Of a stretch of 64,000 nucleotides of DNA, positions 8,939-16,400 are shown piece after piece (position 1 is the first letter of the stretch; every line of letters starts with the position of its first letter). The stretch is from Verrucomicrobiota bacterium (GTDB lineage Bacteria > Verrucomicrobiota > Verrucomicrobiia > Opitutales > Opitutaceae), in assembly GCA_023428905.1 (NCBI GenBank), contig JAEYWP010000022.1, positions 124,001-188,000 of the forward strand, read 5' to 3'. A program made the translations under genes and the position numbers. The notes beneath the pieces were generated by a model. The model was given only the letters and a program-made list of their open reading frames with translations. It searched no databases and was not told the origin of the DNA.

Positions 8939-9967
8939 ATGACCCTGTCTCCCATCGCATCACACCGTGTGCCCACCCTCTCCCGCCGCGAGCTGCTTCG
9001 CCGCGGATCCCTCCTCGTTGGCGGCGCGCTCGCCGGCTCCGCCCTCCTGTCCCGCGGGCTCGCCCAGGCCGCCCCGGCTGCCTTGCCGGAGAACTCGGTC
9101 GAGAACGAGAATCACCCGATCGCGCAGATGCGCCAGTCGATGGCCCAGGCGCCGATCGGCACCACCCGGGTGGGCGACCGGCACGTGGTCTTCACCGGGG
9201 CCGGCGGCAACATTGGACTGTACCTGGGAGACGAAGGCCTGGTCGCGATCGACTCGGGCAGCGGGCGCGAACCCTCGACGCAGAGGCTGAGGGAGGCGAT
9301 CGAGGCAGTATCCGACAAGTCCTTACGCTACCTGGTCAATACCCACTGGCATTTCGATCACACCGACGGCAACGCCAACCTCCACGGGCTCGGCGCGACG
9401 ATCGTGGCCCACCGGGCGGTTCGCACCCGCCTTTCCTCGCCGCAGGTGATCGCCTTTTTTAACGCCGCCTTCCCCAAGTCGGGCCGCGATGCCCTGCCCA
9501 CTCTCACCTTCGAGCACCCGATCGAGCTCGACCTGGGCAATGACGTGCTCCGGCTGGTCCCGGTCACGCCGGCACATACCGACAGCGACACGATCGTGAT
9601 TTTCCCGGCATCCAATGTCATTCAGACCGGCGACCTCTATTTTGCGGGCTCGTTTCCCTTCATCGACACCAGTTCGGGCGGCTCGCTCGAGGGCATGATC
9701 CGCGCCACGGAAACCATCCTGGCGGCCACCAAACCCGACACGACCCTGATTCCGGGACACGGGCCCGTCTCCACTCCCAAGGACCTCGCCGCGACGCTCG
9801 GGATGCTCCGCACCGTTCGCGACCGCTTGGCTCCCTTCCAGCAGCAGGGACGCACCCTCGAGGAGGTTCTGGCGGCCAAACCGCTGGCCGACCTCGATGC
9901 GACCTGGAACACCGGTTTCCTCGGAGCGGAAGCCTTTACGCGCATTGTGTATCCGTCGAAGGCCTGA
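8939..9967 (+). CDS. Tat-exported metallo-beta-lactamase-fold hydrolase
   Basis: The 342-residue protein begins with a twin-arginine type signal (SRRELLRRGSLLVGGALAG) ending near SRGLAQA, so export of a folded, probably metal-loaded enzyme is expected. The mature part has the metallo-beta-lactamase fold motifs: HWHFDHTDGN (HxHxDH), the HTDSDT segment, the GDLYF Asp and the late IPGHGPVS His. These supply a full set of ligands for a dinuclear zinc or iron site. Members of this branch are generic hydrolases or lactonases rather than proven beta-lactamases, so substrate prediction is not justified. The ATG at 8939 places the RR motif near the N-terminus. A GC-rich hairpin follows the stop. Confidence 0.87.
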   Translation: MTLSPIASHRVPTLSRRELLRRGSLLVGGALAGSALLSRGLAQAAPAALPENSVENENHPIAQMRQSMAQAPIGTTRVGDRHVVFTGAGGNIGLYLGDEGLVAIDSGSGREPSTQRLREAIEAVSDKSLRYLVNTHWHFDHTDGNANLHGLGATIVAHRAVRTRLSSPQVIAFFNAAFPKSGRDALPTLTFEHPIELDLGNDVLRLVPVTPAHTDSDTIVIFPASNVIQTGDLYFAGSFPFIDTSSGGSLEGMIRATETILAATKPDTTLIPGHGPVSTPKDLAATLGMLRTVRDRLAPFQQQGRTLEEVLAAKPLADLDATWNTGFLGAEAFTRIVYPSKA

Positions 9968-9976
9968 AGGAGGCGG

Positions 9977-10005
9977 GCGGCGGAGGCGCATGGCCCCTCC
10001 GCCGC
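9977..10005 (+). terminator. Terminator-like hairpin after MBL-fold gene
   Basis: GCGGCGGAGG (9977-9986) pairs perfectly with CCTCCGCCGC (9996-10005) 10 bases after the stop. There is no T tract after it, so it may act as an mRNA 3' end stabiliser rather than a classical terminator. Confidence 0.4.
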
Positions 10006-10064
10006 GTTCGAGATTGAACTCAAGGCCGGCCCGGACGTGAGTAGCCGCCCCACCCGATTCCCTC

Positions 10065-10481
10065 ATGAAATCCTGGCCCGTCCTTATCCTGATTGCATGC
10101 CTCGCCGCAGGTTGCTCGAGCACTGAAGGCCTCCAAGCCGAGCGCCCGGTGAGCAACGCCCTGTCGCTCACCGGCTCGTATCTGACCGAAGGCGAGGTGG
10201 ATCAGATGCCCGTGCCCATCCGGCAGGTGGAGCCGGAGTTTCCCTCCATCATGCGCCGCGCCAAGCTCGATGGCACCGCCTTCGTTGTGCTCGTGGTCAG
10301 CGCGACGGGCAAACCCGAGCAGGTCCAGGCCAACCAGGCCACCCACGAGCTCTTCGCCGAGGCGGCGGTCCGCGCCGTGCAGCAGTGGGAGTTCAAGCCC
10401 GGCATGAAGGACGGAAAACCGGTGGCCACCATGATCACGGTCCCGATCCAGTTCCAGGCCGAGTTCCAGAACACTTTTTGA
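10065..10481 (+). CDS. TonB C-terminal domain lipoprotein
   Basis: The 138-residue protein has a lipoprotein signal peptide with lipobox LAAGC (Cys about residue 17). Residues about 50-135 match a TonB C-terminal domain: PVPIRQVEPEFP near its start, then the GTAFVVLVVSATGKPE and AVRAVQQWEFKPGMKDGKPV segments. Classical TonB is anchored by an N-terminal membrane helix and energises outer-membrane receptors. A lipid-anchored version lacking the Pro-rich linker may be an accessory or structural protein rather than an energy transducer. No exbB or exbD is adjacent. Confidence 0.8.
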   Translation: MKSWPVLILIACLAAGCSSTEGLQAERPVSNALSLTGSYLTEGEVDQMPVPIRQVEPEFPSIMRRAKLDGTAFVVLVVSATGKPEQVQANQATHELFAEAAVRAVQQWEFKPGMKDGKPVATMITVPIQFQAEFQNTF

Positions 10482-10600
10482 GCGGCGCAAAACAGGCGGA
10501 GGGGACCGCGGCGGTGTACAACGACGGGGAAGGGAGCCGACTGGCCCGGTCCACGCGAGACGCCGGGCGAAGCGGCCGACTCGCCAGCCTGAAGACGAGA

Positions 10601-10631
10601 AAGCCCGCCATCCCCGAGGGACGACGGGCTT
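10601..10631 (-). terminator. Intrinsic terminator of the DUF481 gene
   Basis: AAGCCCG (10601-10607) pairs with CGGGCTT (10625-10631). On the minus strand the stem is followed by TTCTCGTCTTC, a pyrimidine-rich tail. It lies 27 bases beyond the DUF481 stop and could also stop transcription from the convergent TonB-C gene. Confidence 0.55.
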
Positions 10632-10657
10632 GAAGGCGGTATCTGCGACGCGGTGAC

Positions 10658-11701
10658 TTACTTCCAGTTCAGCACCAGGCGAACGAAGTAGGTCGTATCC
10701 AGCTCTTCGATGCCGGGGCTCGGCTCGCTGTTGTAGTCGTTCGCCAGGCCCAGGCGCAGGCGCCATTTCGGGTCGGCCATCGGGATCTCGAAATAGGATT
10801 CGTGAAGGATGCGGAAGTTGCCGAAGTCTTCGAAGAGCGGCACGTAGCTGATCCGGTTCACGATCGACCAGGTCTCGCTGTCGTAGCGGTGGTTGAGGCC
10901 GAAGTCCAAACCGGCGGACTTCACGTCCTCGACGGTGGGATCACCATAACCTTCGTACCGGAACGAGAGACCGGCGCGGCCCGTCAGCACATGCTTCGGC
11001 TCCTTGATGAAGTCGTAACCCAGACCGGCGGCGGCGATGTTGTAGAGCTCGATGTCCTTGATGCGGTCGAAGCCGCCTTCGTTGCGCACATACCAGGAGT
11101 AGCGACCAGAGAAGTTGTTCTGGTAGTCCACGCCGACCTTCAGCTGGTCGGCGGACTTCACGTCGTCCGTCTCCTGGCGGTCGTATGCGGCATAAAACTG
11201 GAGGGTATCCTGCGAGGTCGACAGCGTGGCGCGCGCGCTCACCGCAGTGCCGAGCTGCGATTTGTTGCCGCTCTTGCCGGTCACGTCGACGGCGGCCTCA
11301 TAAGCCCAGGAGCGCTCCAGGGCGGCCACGGCCGGATCCTTTTCGCCCGGCGCCCAGGTGGCGGCGACCTTGCCCACCTCGGTGTTCAGGGTGCCATCCG
11401 GTCCCGCGATCGTGATCGCGCCATTGCCGCTTCCCGCGATCGTGCCCTGCAGCACGGTGCCGCTGGCGAGGCGAATATTCTGCTGCCCTTCCGTGGAGAT
11501 GCTGACGACGTCGCCCTGCTTTACCTTGATGTCGCCGGCGTACTCCGTGCGCAGCACCACCGCCGACCCGTCGATCGCGAGGACCGTGCCCACCAGACGC
11601 GATCCGTTCTTGGTCTCGACCACGTCGCCATACGCGACCGCGGTGAGCCCGATGACCGCACCCAGGGCGGCTGCACGCTGAAACATCAGTTTCGAGTTCA
11701 T
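10658..11701 (-). CDS. DUF481-family outer membrane protein
   Basis: The 347-residue protein has a signal peptide (MNSKLMFQRAAALGAVIGL, cleavage near AYG). Residues about 26-95 form small beta repeats (TKNGSRLVGTVLAIDGSAVV) seen in DUF481 proteins. From about residue 130 onward the chain alternates short amphipathic strands with aromatic girdles (QFYAAYDRQETDDVKSADQ, YSWYVRNEGGFDRI) and ends in LVLNWK, consistent with an outer-membrane beta barrel. This matches DUF481/YdiY-type proteins, which are induced by salt stress in some bacteria. Function here is unknown. Confidence 0.82.
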   Translation of the reverse strand: MNSKLMFQRAAALGAVIGLTAVAYGDVVETKNGSRLVGTVLAIDGSAVVLRTEYAGDIKVKQGDVVSISTEGQQNIRLASGTVLQGTIAGSGNGAITIAGPDGTLNTEVGKVAATWAPGEKDPAVAALERSWAYEAAVDVTGKSGNKSQLGTAVSARATLSTSQDTLQFYAAYDRQETDDVKSADQLKVGVDYQNNFSGRYSWYVRNEGGFDRIKDIELYNIAAAGLGYDFIKEPKHVLTGRAGLSFRYEGYGDPTVEDVKSAGLDFGLNHRYDSETWSIVNRISYVPLFEDFGNFRILHESYFEIPMADPKWRLRLGLANDYNSEPSPGIEELDTTYFVRLVLNWK

Positions 11702-11832
11702 TCGTCGGGGGTAAAGCGCGCGACCGTCCAGTCAACCGCCAAATGGGTAATGCCAATATCTTGAAAGCGCTGCATGGGCGGGTGCGGCACGCTCGACAGC
11801 TCCGGCACATCCGCTTTTTCTGCGCAATTCGC

Positions 11833-12732
11833 ATGAGTGAAGCCGTCCAGCGCCCCGCCTTGATCGTCGCCAGCCGATGGCAGGATTACAGCCTGCTCGA
11901 TTGTGGCTCGGGCATGAAACAGGAGCGCTGGGGCGCCTACACCTTGGTGAGACCCGACCCGCAGATCATCTGGCCGCGGCGCGGGGGGAAGGCGTGGGAG
12001 AACTGGGACGGGCTCTACCACCGCAGCGAGACCGGGGGCGGACGCTGGGAATTTCGGCGCCCCCTCCCCGATTCGTGGAATATTTCTTACGGCTCGCTGA
12101 CCTTTCGCATCCATCCGACCTCGTTTAAGCACACGGGGTTGTTTCCCGAACAGGCCGTGAACTGGGACTGGTTTTCCGAGAAAATCCGCCAGGCCCGGAA
12201 GGCGGGGCGAGAGGTCTCCGTCCTCAATCTTTTCGGCTACACCGGGGCGGCGACCTGCGCCGCGGCGGCCGCCGGGGCGGCAGTGTGCCACGTCGATGCC
12301 GCCGAAGGCATGGTGAAGTGGTGCCGCGAAAATGCCGCGCTCTCCGGCCTCGCCGAGGCGCCGATCCGCTTCATCGCGGATGACTGCCTCAAGTTCGTGC
12401 GCCGCGAGATCAAACGCGGGCGCCGTTATGACGCGATCATCATGGACCCACCGACCTTCGGCCGCGGGAGTTCTGGCGAGATGTGGAAACTGGAAGATCA
12501 CCTCTGGGACCTCCTGAAGGAGTGCCGTGAGCTGCTGTCCGAAGATCCCCTTTTCTTCCTGGTCAATGCCTACACGGCACGTCTGTCGCCGACAGTTGTG
12601 ACCAACCTCCTGGGTGAGCTGATGCACGGCCGGGGCGGGCTGCTCACGGGAGGCGAAGTCGGCCTTCCAATCCAGGCCGATGGCAAGGTGCTGCCCTGCG
12701 GAATCTATGGGCGGTGGGAAAGCTCCCGCTGA
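11833..12732 (+). CDS. SAM-dependent methyltransferase, RlmI/RlmL-like
   Basis: The 299-residue protein has an N-terminal beta-rich region (ALIVASRWQDYSLLDCGSG) and a class I Rossmann methyltransferase domain. Visible motifs are the SAM-binding motif I (VLNLFGYTGAATCAAAAAGA), HVDAAEGMVKW with the ribose-binding acidic residue, and IIMDPPTFGRG (motif IV, DPP). This combination is typical of 23S rRNA cytosine-C5 or guanine-N2 methyltransferases of the RlmI/RlmK group. The N-terminal PUA domain of RlmI is not evident, so the RNA target is uncertain. The ATG at 11833 is preferred over an in-frame start at 11743, whose extra residues look non-coding. The last 28 bases overlap the 3' end of the convergent kinase. 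Confidence 0.83.
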   Translation: MSEAVQRPALIVASRWQDYSLLDCGSGMKQERWGAYTLVRPDPQIIWPRRGGKAWENWDGLYHRSETGGGRWEFRRPLPDSWNISYGSLTFRIHPTSFKHTGLFPEQAVNWDWFSEKIRQARKAGREVSVLNLFGYTGAATCAAAAAGAAVCHVDAAEGMVKWCRENAALSGLAEAPIRFIADDCLKFVRREIKRGRRYDAIIMDPPTFGRGSSGEMWKLEDHLWDLLKECRELLSEDPLFFLVNAYTARLSPTVVTNLLGELMHGRGGLLTGGEVGLPIQADGKVLPCGIYGRWESSR

Positions 12733-14534
12733 CGAGGCTCCGCACGCAGCAGGGCATCCTTCAAGAGCTCGGCCACGACCGGCTTGGTGACGTAGTCGTC
12801 CATTCCCGCCGCCATGCATTTCTCGCGGTCCCCGGCCAGGGCATCCGCCGTGACTGCGATGATCCAGGGCTGGACCGGCAGCTCCAGTGTCCGAATACGA
12901 CGCGTGGCCGACAGGCCGTCGAGCCGCGGCATCTCCAGGTCCATCAGGACCACGTCGTAGGACGACCGCTGCACCGCGTCGCACGCCGCCTCGCCATCCT
13001 CGGCGAGGTCGGGAGCGATCCCAAACAGGCCGAGCATCTTTTTCATCACCAGACGGTTAACCGCGTTATCCTCCACCACGAGGACGCGCAGCGCACGGAG
13101 GCGCGCGGTCGCCGGGGGGGTGGGCTCCGGCGCCGCGGGCAGGTCGGGTCCTTCGTAGCGCGCGAGCTGAAGTTCAACGCGGAAGGTGGTTCCGCGCCCC
13201 GGTTCACTCTCCAGCGAGATCGTGCCGTCCATCAACTCGCAGAGTCGCTTGCAGATCGCCAGCCCGAGGCCGGTTCCGCCAAAGCGCCGGGTAATGGAGG
13301 CATCGGCCTGGCTGAAGGAAGAGAAGAGGCGTGCCTTTTTATCAGCGGGAATCCCGATGCCGGTGTCGGCCACCGCAAAACGAAGGGTCAGGTGCCCAGC
13401 CTCACCCGCTGCGGCGTCAGCGCTGACGCGGATGGAGCCCTTTTCGGTAAACTTGAGGGCGTTTGAAACCAGGTTGGTCAGGACCTGCCGCAGCCGGGTC
13501 TCATCACCGGTGGCAAACGCCGGCAGGTTTTCCGCGACCTGTATGGAAAGGGACAGACCCTTCGCGCGGGCGAGCGGTTGAAAGAGGCTGTCCACGTCGG
13601 AGAAACACGCGCGCAGGCCGAAAGGACGGTTTTCCAACTCCACCTTGCCTGAATCGATCCGCGAGATGTCGAGGATGTCGTTGATGATGACCAACAACGA
13701 CTCGCCGGAGCGGCTGATCACCTCCACCAACTCCCGCTGCTCCCGCGGCATTGGCATCTGACCGAGCACACTGGCCACGCCCATCATGCCGTTGAGCGGC
13801 GTACGGATTTCGTGGCTCATGGTCGCCAGAAAACGGCTCTTCGAGCGGTAGCCCGCCTCCGCCTCCTCTTTGGCCGTCCGCAACAGCTTCACCAGGCGCA
13901 GTTTTTTCCGGACGCTGGTCCAGACCGCCAAGGGAAGACCCAAGGTCAGCCAGACATACGCCGCCACCTTCAGGGCCTGCAGCGTCAGGTCCCGCCTCCA
14001 CCCGCTGGCGTCGATGTCCAACCCAAACACGTCCCGCACCGCCCCCTCCGGGGTGCGTGCTGCGACGGCGAAGGCCGTCATCCAGGTCCCGAATTCGTCC
14101 GCCAGGGGTCCCTCCCAGCTCGGTTCGCCCGTCGCAAGGGTGACCTGGAGGCCGTACGACGCGGCCGCCTCGGCAAAGGGGTCACCCGGCTGCGACAGGT
14201 CTTCGGAGTCCGCGGGCTCCGAATCCGCGAGATAGATCACCCGCCCGTCCGGCAGCCTGCGCATCAAATAACAGAAACGCACCCCGGGGTCGATCGACCG
14301 AAGGAGCATCAGGCGCTCCTTAACCAATTCGTACCCCAGTGCTTCGCTGTCTTCCGGACGACCTTCGATCGCATCCAAGGCAAGATTGGGAAAGGCGGCG
14401 GCTCCGCGTCGCGCATCCAAGATCAGCCCGCGGAGGCGCTCCTCCCGGGTGATAGGATAGGCCACGAAGGCGGCCCCCACCCCGGCCGCGAAGACGAGGG
14501 TCCAGAGCAGCGCCGTCCATCCCGAGCGTGTCAC
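12705..14534 (-). CDS. Membrane-bound hybrid histidine kinase
   Basis: The product is about 609 residues. An N-terminal helix (ALLWTLVFAAGVGAAFVAYP) and a second helix near residues 188-207 flank a periplasmic sensor of about 155 residues resembling CHASE-type domains. HisKA follows with His about residue 241 (ATMSHEIRTPLNG), then HATPase with GTGLGLAICKRL near 421. A C-terminal receiver has Asp about 532 (VLMDLEMPRLDG) and Lys in YVTKPV. The start is a GTG at 14534; in-frame codons further upstream would run into the divergent SIS gene and have an arginine/serine-rich non-coding look. The 3' end overlaps the convergent methyltransferase gene by 28 bases. The ligand is unknown. Confidence 0.88.
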   Translation of the reverse strand: MTRSGWTALLWTLVFAAGVGAAFVAYPITREERLRGLILDARRGAAAFPNLALDAIEGRPEDSEALGYELVKERLMLLRSIDPGVRFCYLMRRLPDGRVIYLADSEPADSEDLSQPGDPFAEAAASYGLQVTLATGEPSWEGPLADEFGTWMTAFAVAARTPEGAVRDVFGLDIDASGWRRDLTLQALKVAAYVWLTLGLPLAVWTSVRKKLRLVKLLRTAKEEAEAGYRSKSRFLATMSHEIRTPLNGMMGVASVLGQMPMPREQRELVEVISRSGESLLVIINDILDISRIDSGKVELENRPFGLRACFSDVDSLFQPLARAKGLSLSIQVAENLPAFATGDETRLRQVLTNLVSNALKFTEKGSIRVSADAAAGEAGHLTLRFAVADTGIGIPADKKARLFSSFSQADASITRRFGGTGLGLAICKRLCELMDGTISLESEPGRGTTFRVELQLARYEGPDLPAAPEPTPPATARLRALRVLVVEDNAVNRLVMKKMLGLFGIAPDLAEDGEAACDAVQRSSYDVVLMDLEMPRLDGLSATRRIRTLELPVQPWIIAVTADALAGDREKCMAAGMDDYVTKPVVAELLKDALLRAEPRQRELSHRP

Positions 14535-14735
14535 GTGAGGACGCGGAGACAGGCCTTCGCGCGAAGCGCGGTCGGGGCGGAAGGGACGGGAAGAGGAGCG
14601 GGAGGAGACACGACCGTTGGTCTCCTCGGATCGACCCCCAACCGTGTGACTTGAACGCCGCCGGCGCAATTGGGGTTCCTTCCCCAGCCACCTTTTCGCT
14701 TTTCCGGCGCAGTCGCTTGAGGCTTTGTGGGCGGG

Positions 14736-15464
14736 ATGCCGCCACTCGCCGAATCCTACTACCAACGGGCCAACGACCTCCTGGCTCGCGCCTGGACCAC
14801 CAACGCGCCCGTTATCGCCCAGCTCGCGCCCGTCGTGGGCGCATCGATCGCCCAGGGCGGCGTCGTGCACACCTTCGGCAGCGGGCACAGCGAATTGATC
14901 TCGCGCGAGATCATTGGCCGCGCCGGCGGCCTGGTCTGCGTGACCGGCATCCAGGACCCCACCGCGGGCTTTATCGAAAACCTGGTGGGCTACGGCACCC
15001 GCCTGGTCGAGCGCTACGATCGCCAATACCAGCTGCGTGCCGGCGAGGTCCTCATCGCGATTTCCAACTCCGGCAAAAACTGCTCCCCGATCGAGGTCGC
15101 CCTGTACGCCAAGGCCAAGGGGGTGACCGTGGTGAGCCTCTCCTGCATGGAAATGTCGCGGGCCACCCCTTCCCAGCACCCGAGCGGCAAGCGTCTCTTC
15201 GAGTGCGCGGACTACGTGCTGGACAACGGCGGGGTGACCGGCGACGCGATTGTCGAGGCGGCGGACGGCGTCCGCGCCGGGCCAACCTCCACCTTGATCG
15301 GCTGCTCCGTCCTCAACTGGCTGATGCTGGCGGTGGTCGACTGGCTGAAGGCGAACGGTCACCCCGTGCCCCTGCTCCGTAGCCAAAACCTACCCGGGGC
15401 GATCGAGGCCAACCGGGCCCTCGGTGAACGCTACCGGGGCCGCCTCAGCCGGCAGCTCGCCTGA
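14736..15464 (+). CDS. SIS-domain sugar isomerase-like protein
   Basis: The 242-residue protein carries one SIS (sugar isomerase) fold: HTFGSGHSELISREIIGRAG forms the first phosphosugar loop and LIAISNSGKNCSPIEVALYA the Ser-rich loop that binds sugar phosphates. It matches the UPF0309/sugar isomerase-domain family, related to GmhA and MurQ-like proteins. These act on, or sense, phosphosugars in cell-envelope or amino-sugar metabolism; no substrate can be assigned. A GTG at 14727, four bases after a GAGG, is an alternative start 3 codons upstream. The next gene begins 18 bases downstream, so the two may be co-transcribed. Confidence 0.83.
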   Translation: MPPLAESYYQRANDLLARAWTTNAPVIAQLAPVVGASIAQGGVVHTFGSGHSELISREIIGRAGGLVCVTGIQDPTAGFIENLVGYGTRLVERYDRQYQLRAGEVLIAISNSGKNCSPIEVALYAKAKGVTVVSLSCMEMSRATPSQHPSGKRLFECADYVLDNGGVTGDAIVEAADGVRAGPTSTLIGCSVLNWLMLAVVDWLKANGHPVPLLRSQNLPGAIEANRALGERYRGRLSRQLA

Positions 15465-15482
15465 GCGCTCGCTCGCGCCGCC

Positions 15483-16400
15483 GTGGACGGATCCCTCGAA
15501 CACCTTCCCGCCCCGGTCTGGCAGGCCCGCCGCGCCGCCCATGAGGCGCGGGTGCGGCGGTGGACCGACCCGCATCAGGCGCGAGCCGGCCGTGGGGAAA
15601 AACATCCGGTCTACGACTTCCTGTTCAACTATTACGCCTTTCGCCCGAGCTGGCTGCGCCGCTGGCACCCGGGCATGGGTGTGGTGCTGGAGGGAGGAGC
15701 GGCGGAGACCTACCTCGCCTGGGACGGCTACGGAGCGAAGGAAGGCGGGGTCGCGGTGGACCCAAGCCTGCTGCCGGAACGGCGCGCCGCCACCGTGCAG
15801 TGGATACACGACCTGCTTCAGGCGGTGGCCGGGCGACCAGCTTTTTTTGGATGCCACGGACTGCACGAGTGGGCGATGGTTTACCGTCAGCCCGCGGAGG
15901 CGATCCGCCACCGGTCCTGGCCGCTGCGTTTTCCCGAGGCGGAGATCGCGCGGATTGTCGAAGATCATCCGCTCTGCTGCACCCATTTCGACGCCTTCCG
16001 CTTTTTCACGGCTGAGGCCGCTCCGCGCAACCGCGTGCCCCTCACCCGCCCGCAGGCGCCGCAGCTGGAGCAGCGCGGCTGTCTGCACGCCAACATGGAT
16101 CTCTACAAATGGGCCTTCAAACTGGCTCCCTACACCGCCTCGGAGCTGGTGGCCGACTGCTTTGAACTGGCGCGCGATATCCGGGAAGTGGATATGCGGG
16201 CCAGCCCCTACGATCTGCGGCCCCTGGGGTTTGTCCCGATCGCGATCGAAACCCCGGAAGGGCGTGCGGAGTATGAGTCGCACCAGCGCGCATTCAGCGT
16301 CCGCGCCGATCCCCTCCGCGCGGCGCTGATCGCGACCTGCCGCCTCCTCCTCGAGGCGCGGGCGGGGGCGGGGTCAGCGCACGTCGAAGGAACTGCCTGA
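15483..16400 (+). CDS. Protein of the family labelled 3-methyladenine DNA glycosylase
   Basis: The 305-residue soluble protein starts at GTG. Characteristic segments are APVWQARRAAHEARVRRWTD, GEKHPVYDFLFNYYAFRP, FFGCHGLHEWAMVYR and LHANMDLYKWAFKLAP. I recall this as a family found mainly in actinobacteria and Verrucomicrobia and commonly labelled 3-methyladenine DNA glycosylase. I see no helix-hairpin-helix or AlkA-type catalytic motif that would prove that activity. Conserved His, Cys and Trp residues (HGLHEW, CCTHFD) suggest a metal- or ligand-binding enzyme. Its last 27 bases overlap the 3' end of the convergent cyclic-nucleotide-domain gene. Confidence 0.7.
   Translation: MDGSLEHLPAPVWQARRAAHEARVRRWTDPHQARAGRGEKHPVYDFLFNYYAFRPSWLRRWHPGMGVVLEGGAAETYLAWDGYGAKEGGVAVDPSLLPERRAATVQWIHDLLQAVAGRPAFFGCHGLHEWAMVYRQPAEAIRHRSWPLRFPEAEIARIVEDHPLCCTHFDAFRFFTAEAAPRNRVPLTRPQAPQLEQRGCLHANMDLYKWAFKLAPYTASELVADCFELARDIREVDMRASPYDLRPLGFVPIAIETPEGRAEYESHQRAFSVRADPLRAALIATCRLLLEARAGAGSAHVEGTA

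Noticed and set aside
14535..15386. Upstream extension of the membrane hybrid kinase
   Set aside because: The frame stays open to 15386, but it then lies antisense to the SIS-domain gene and has an Arg/Gly/Val-rich shadow composition.
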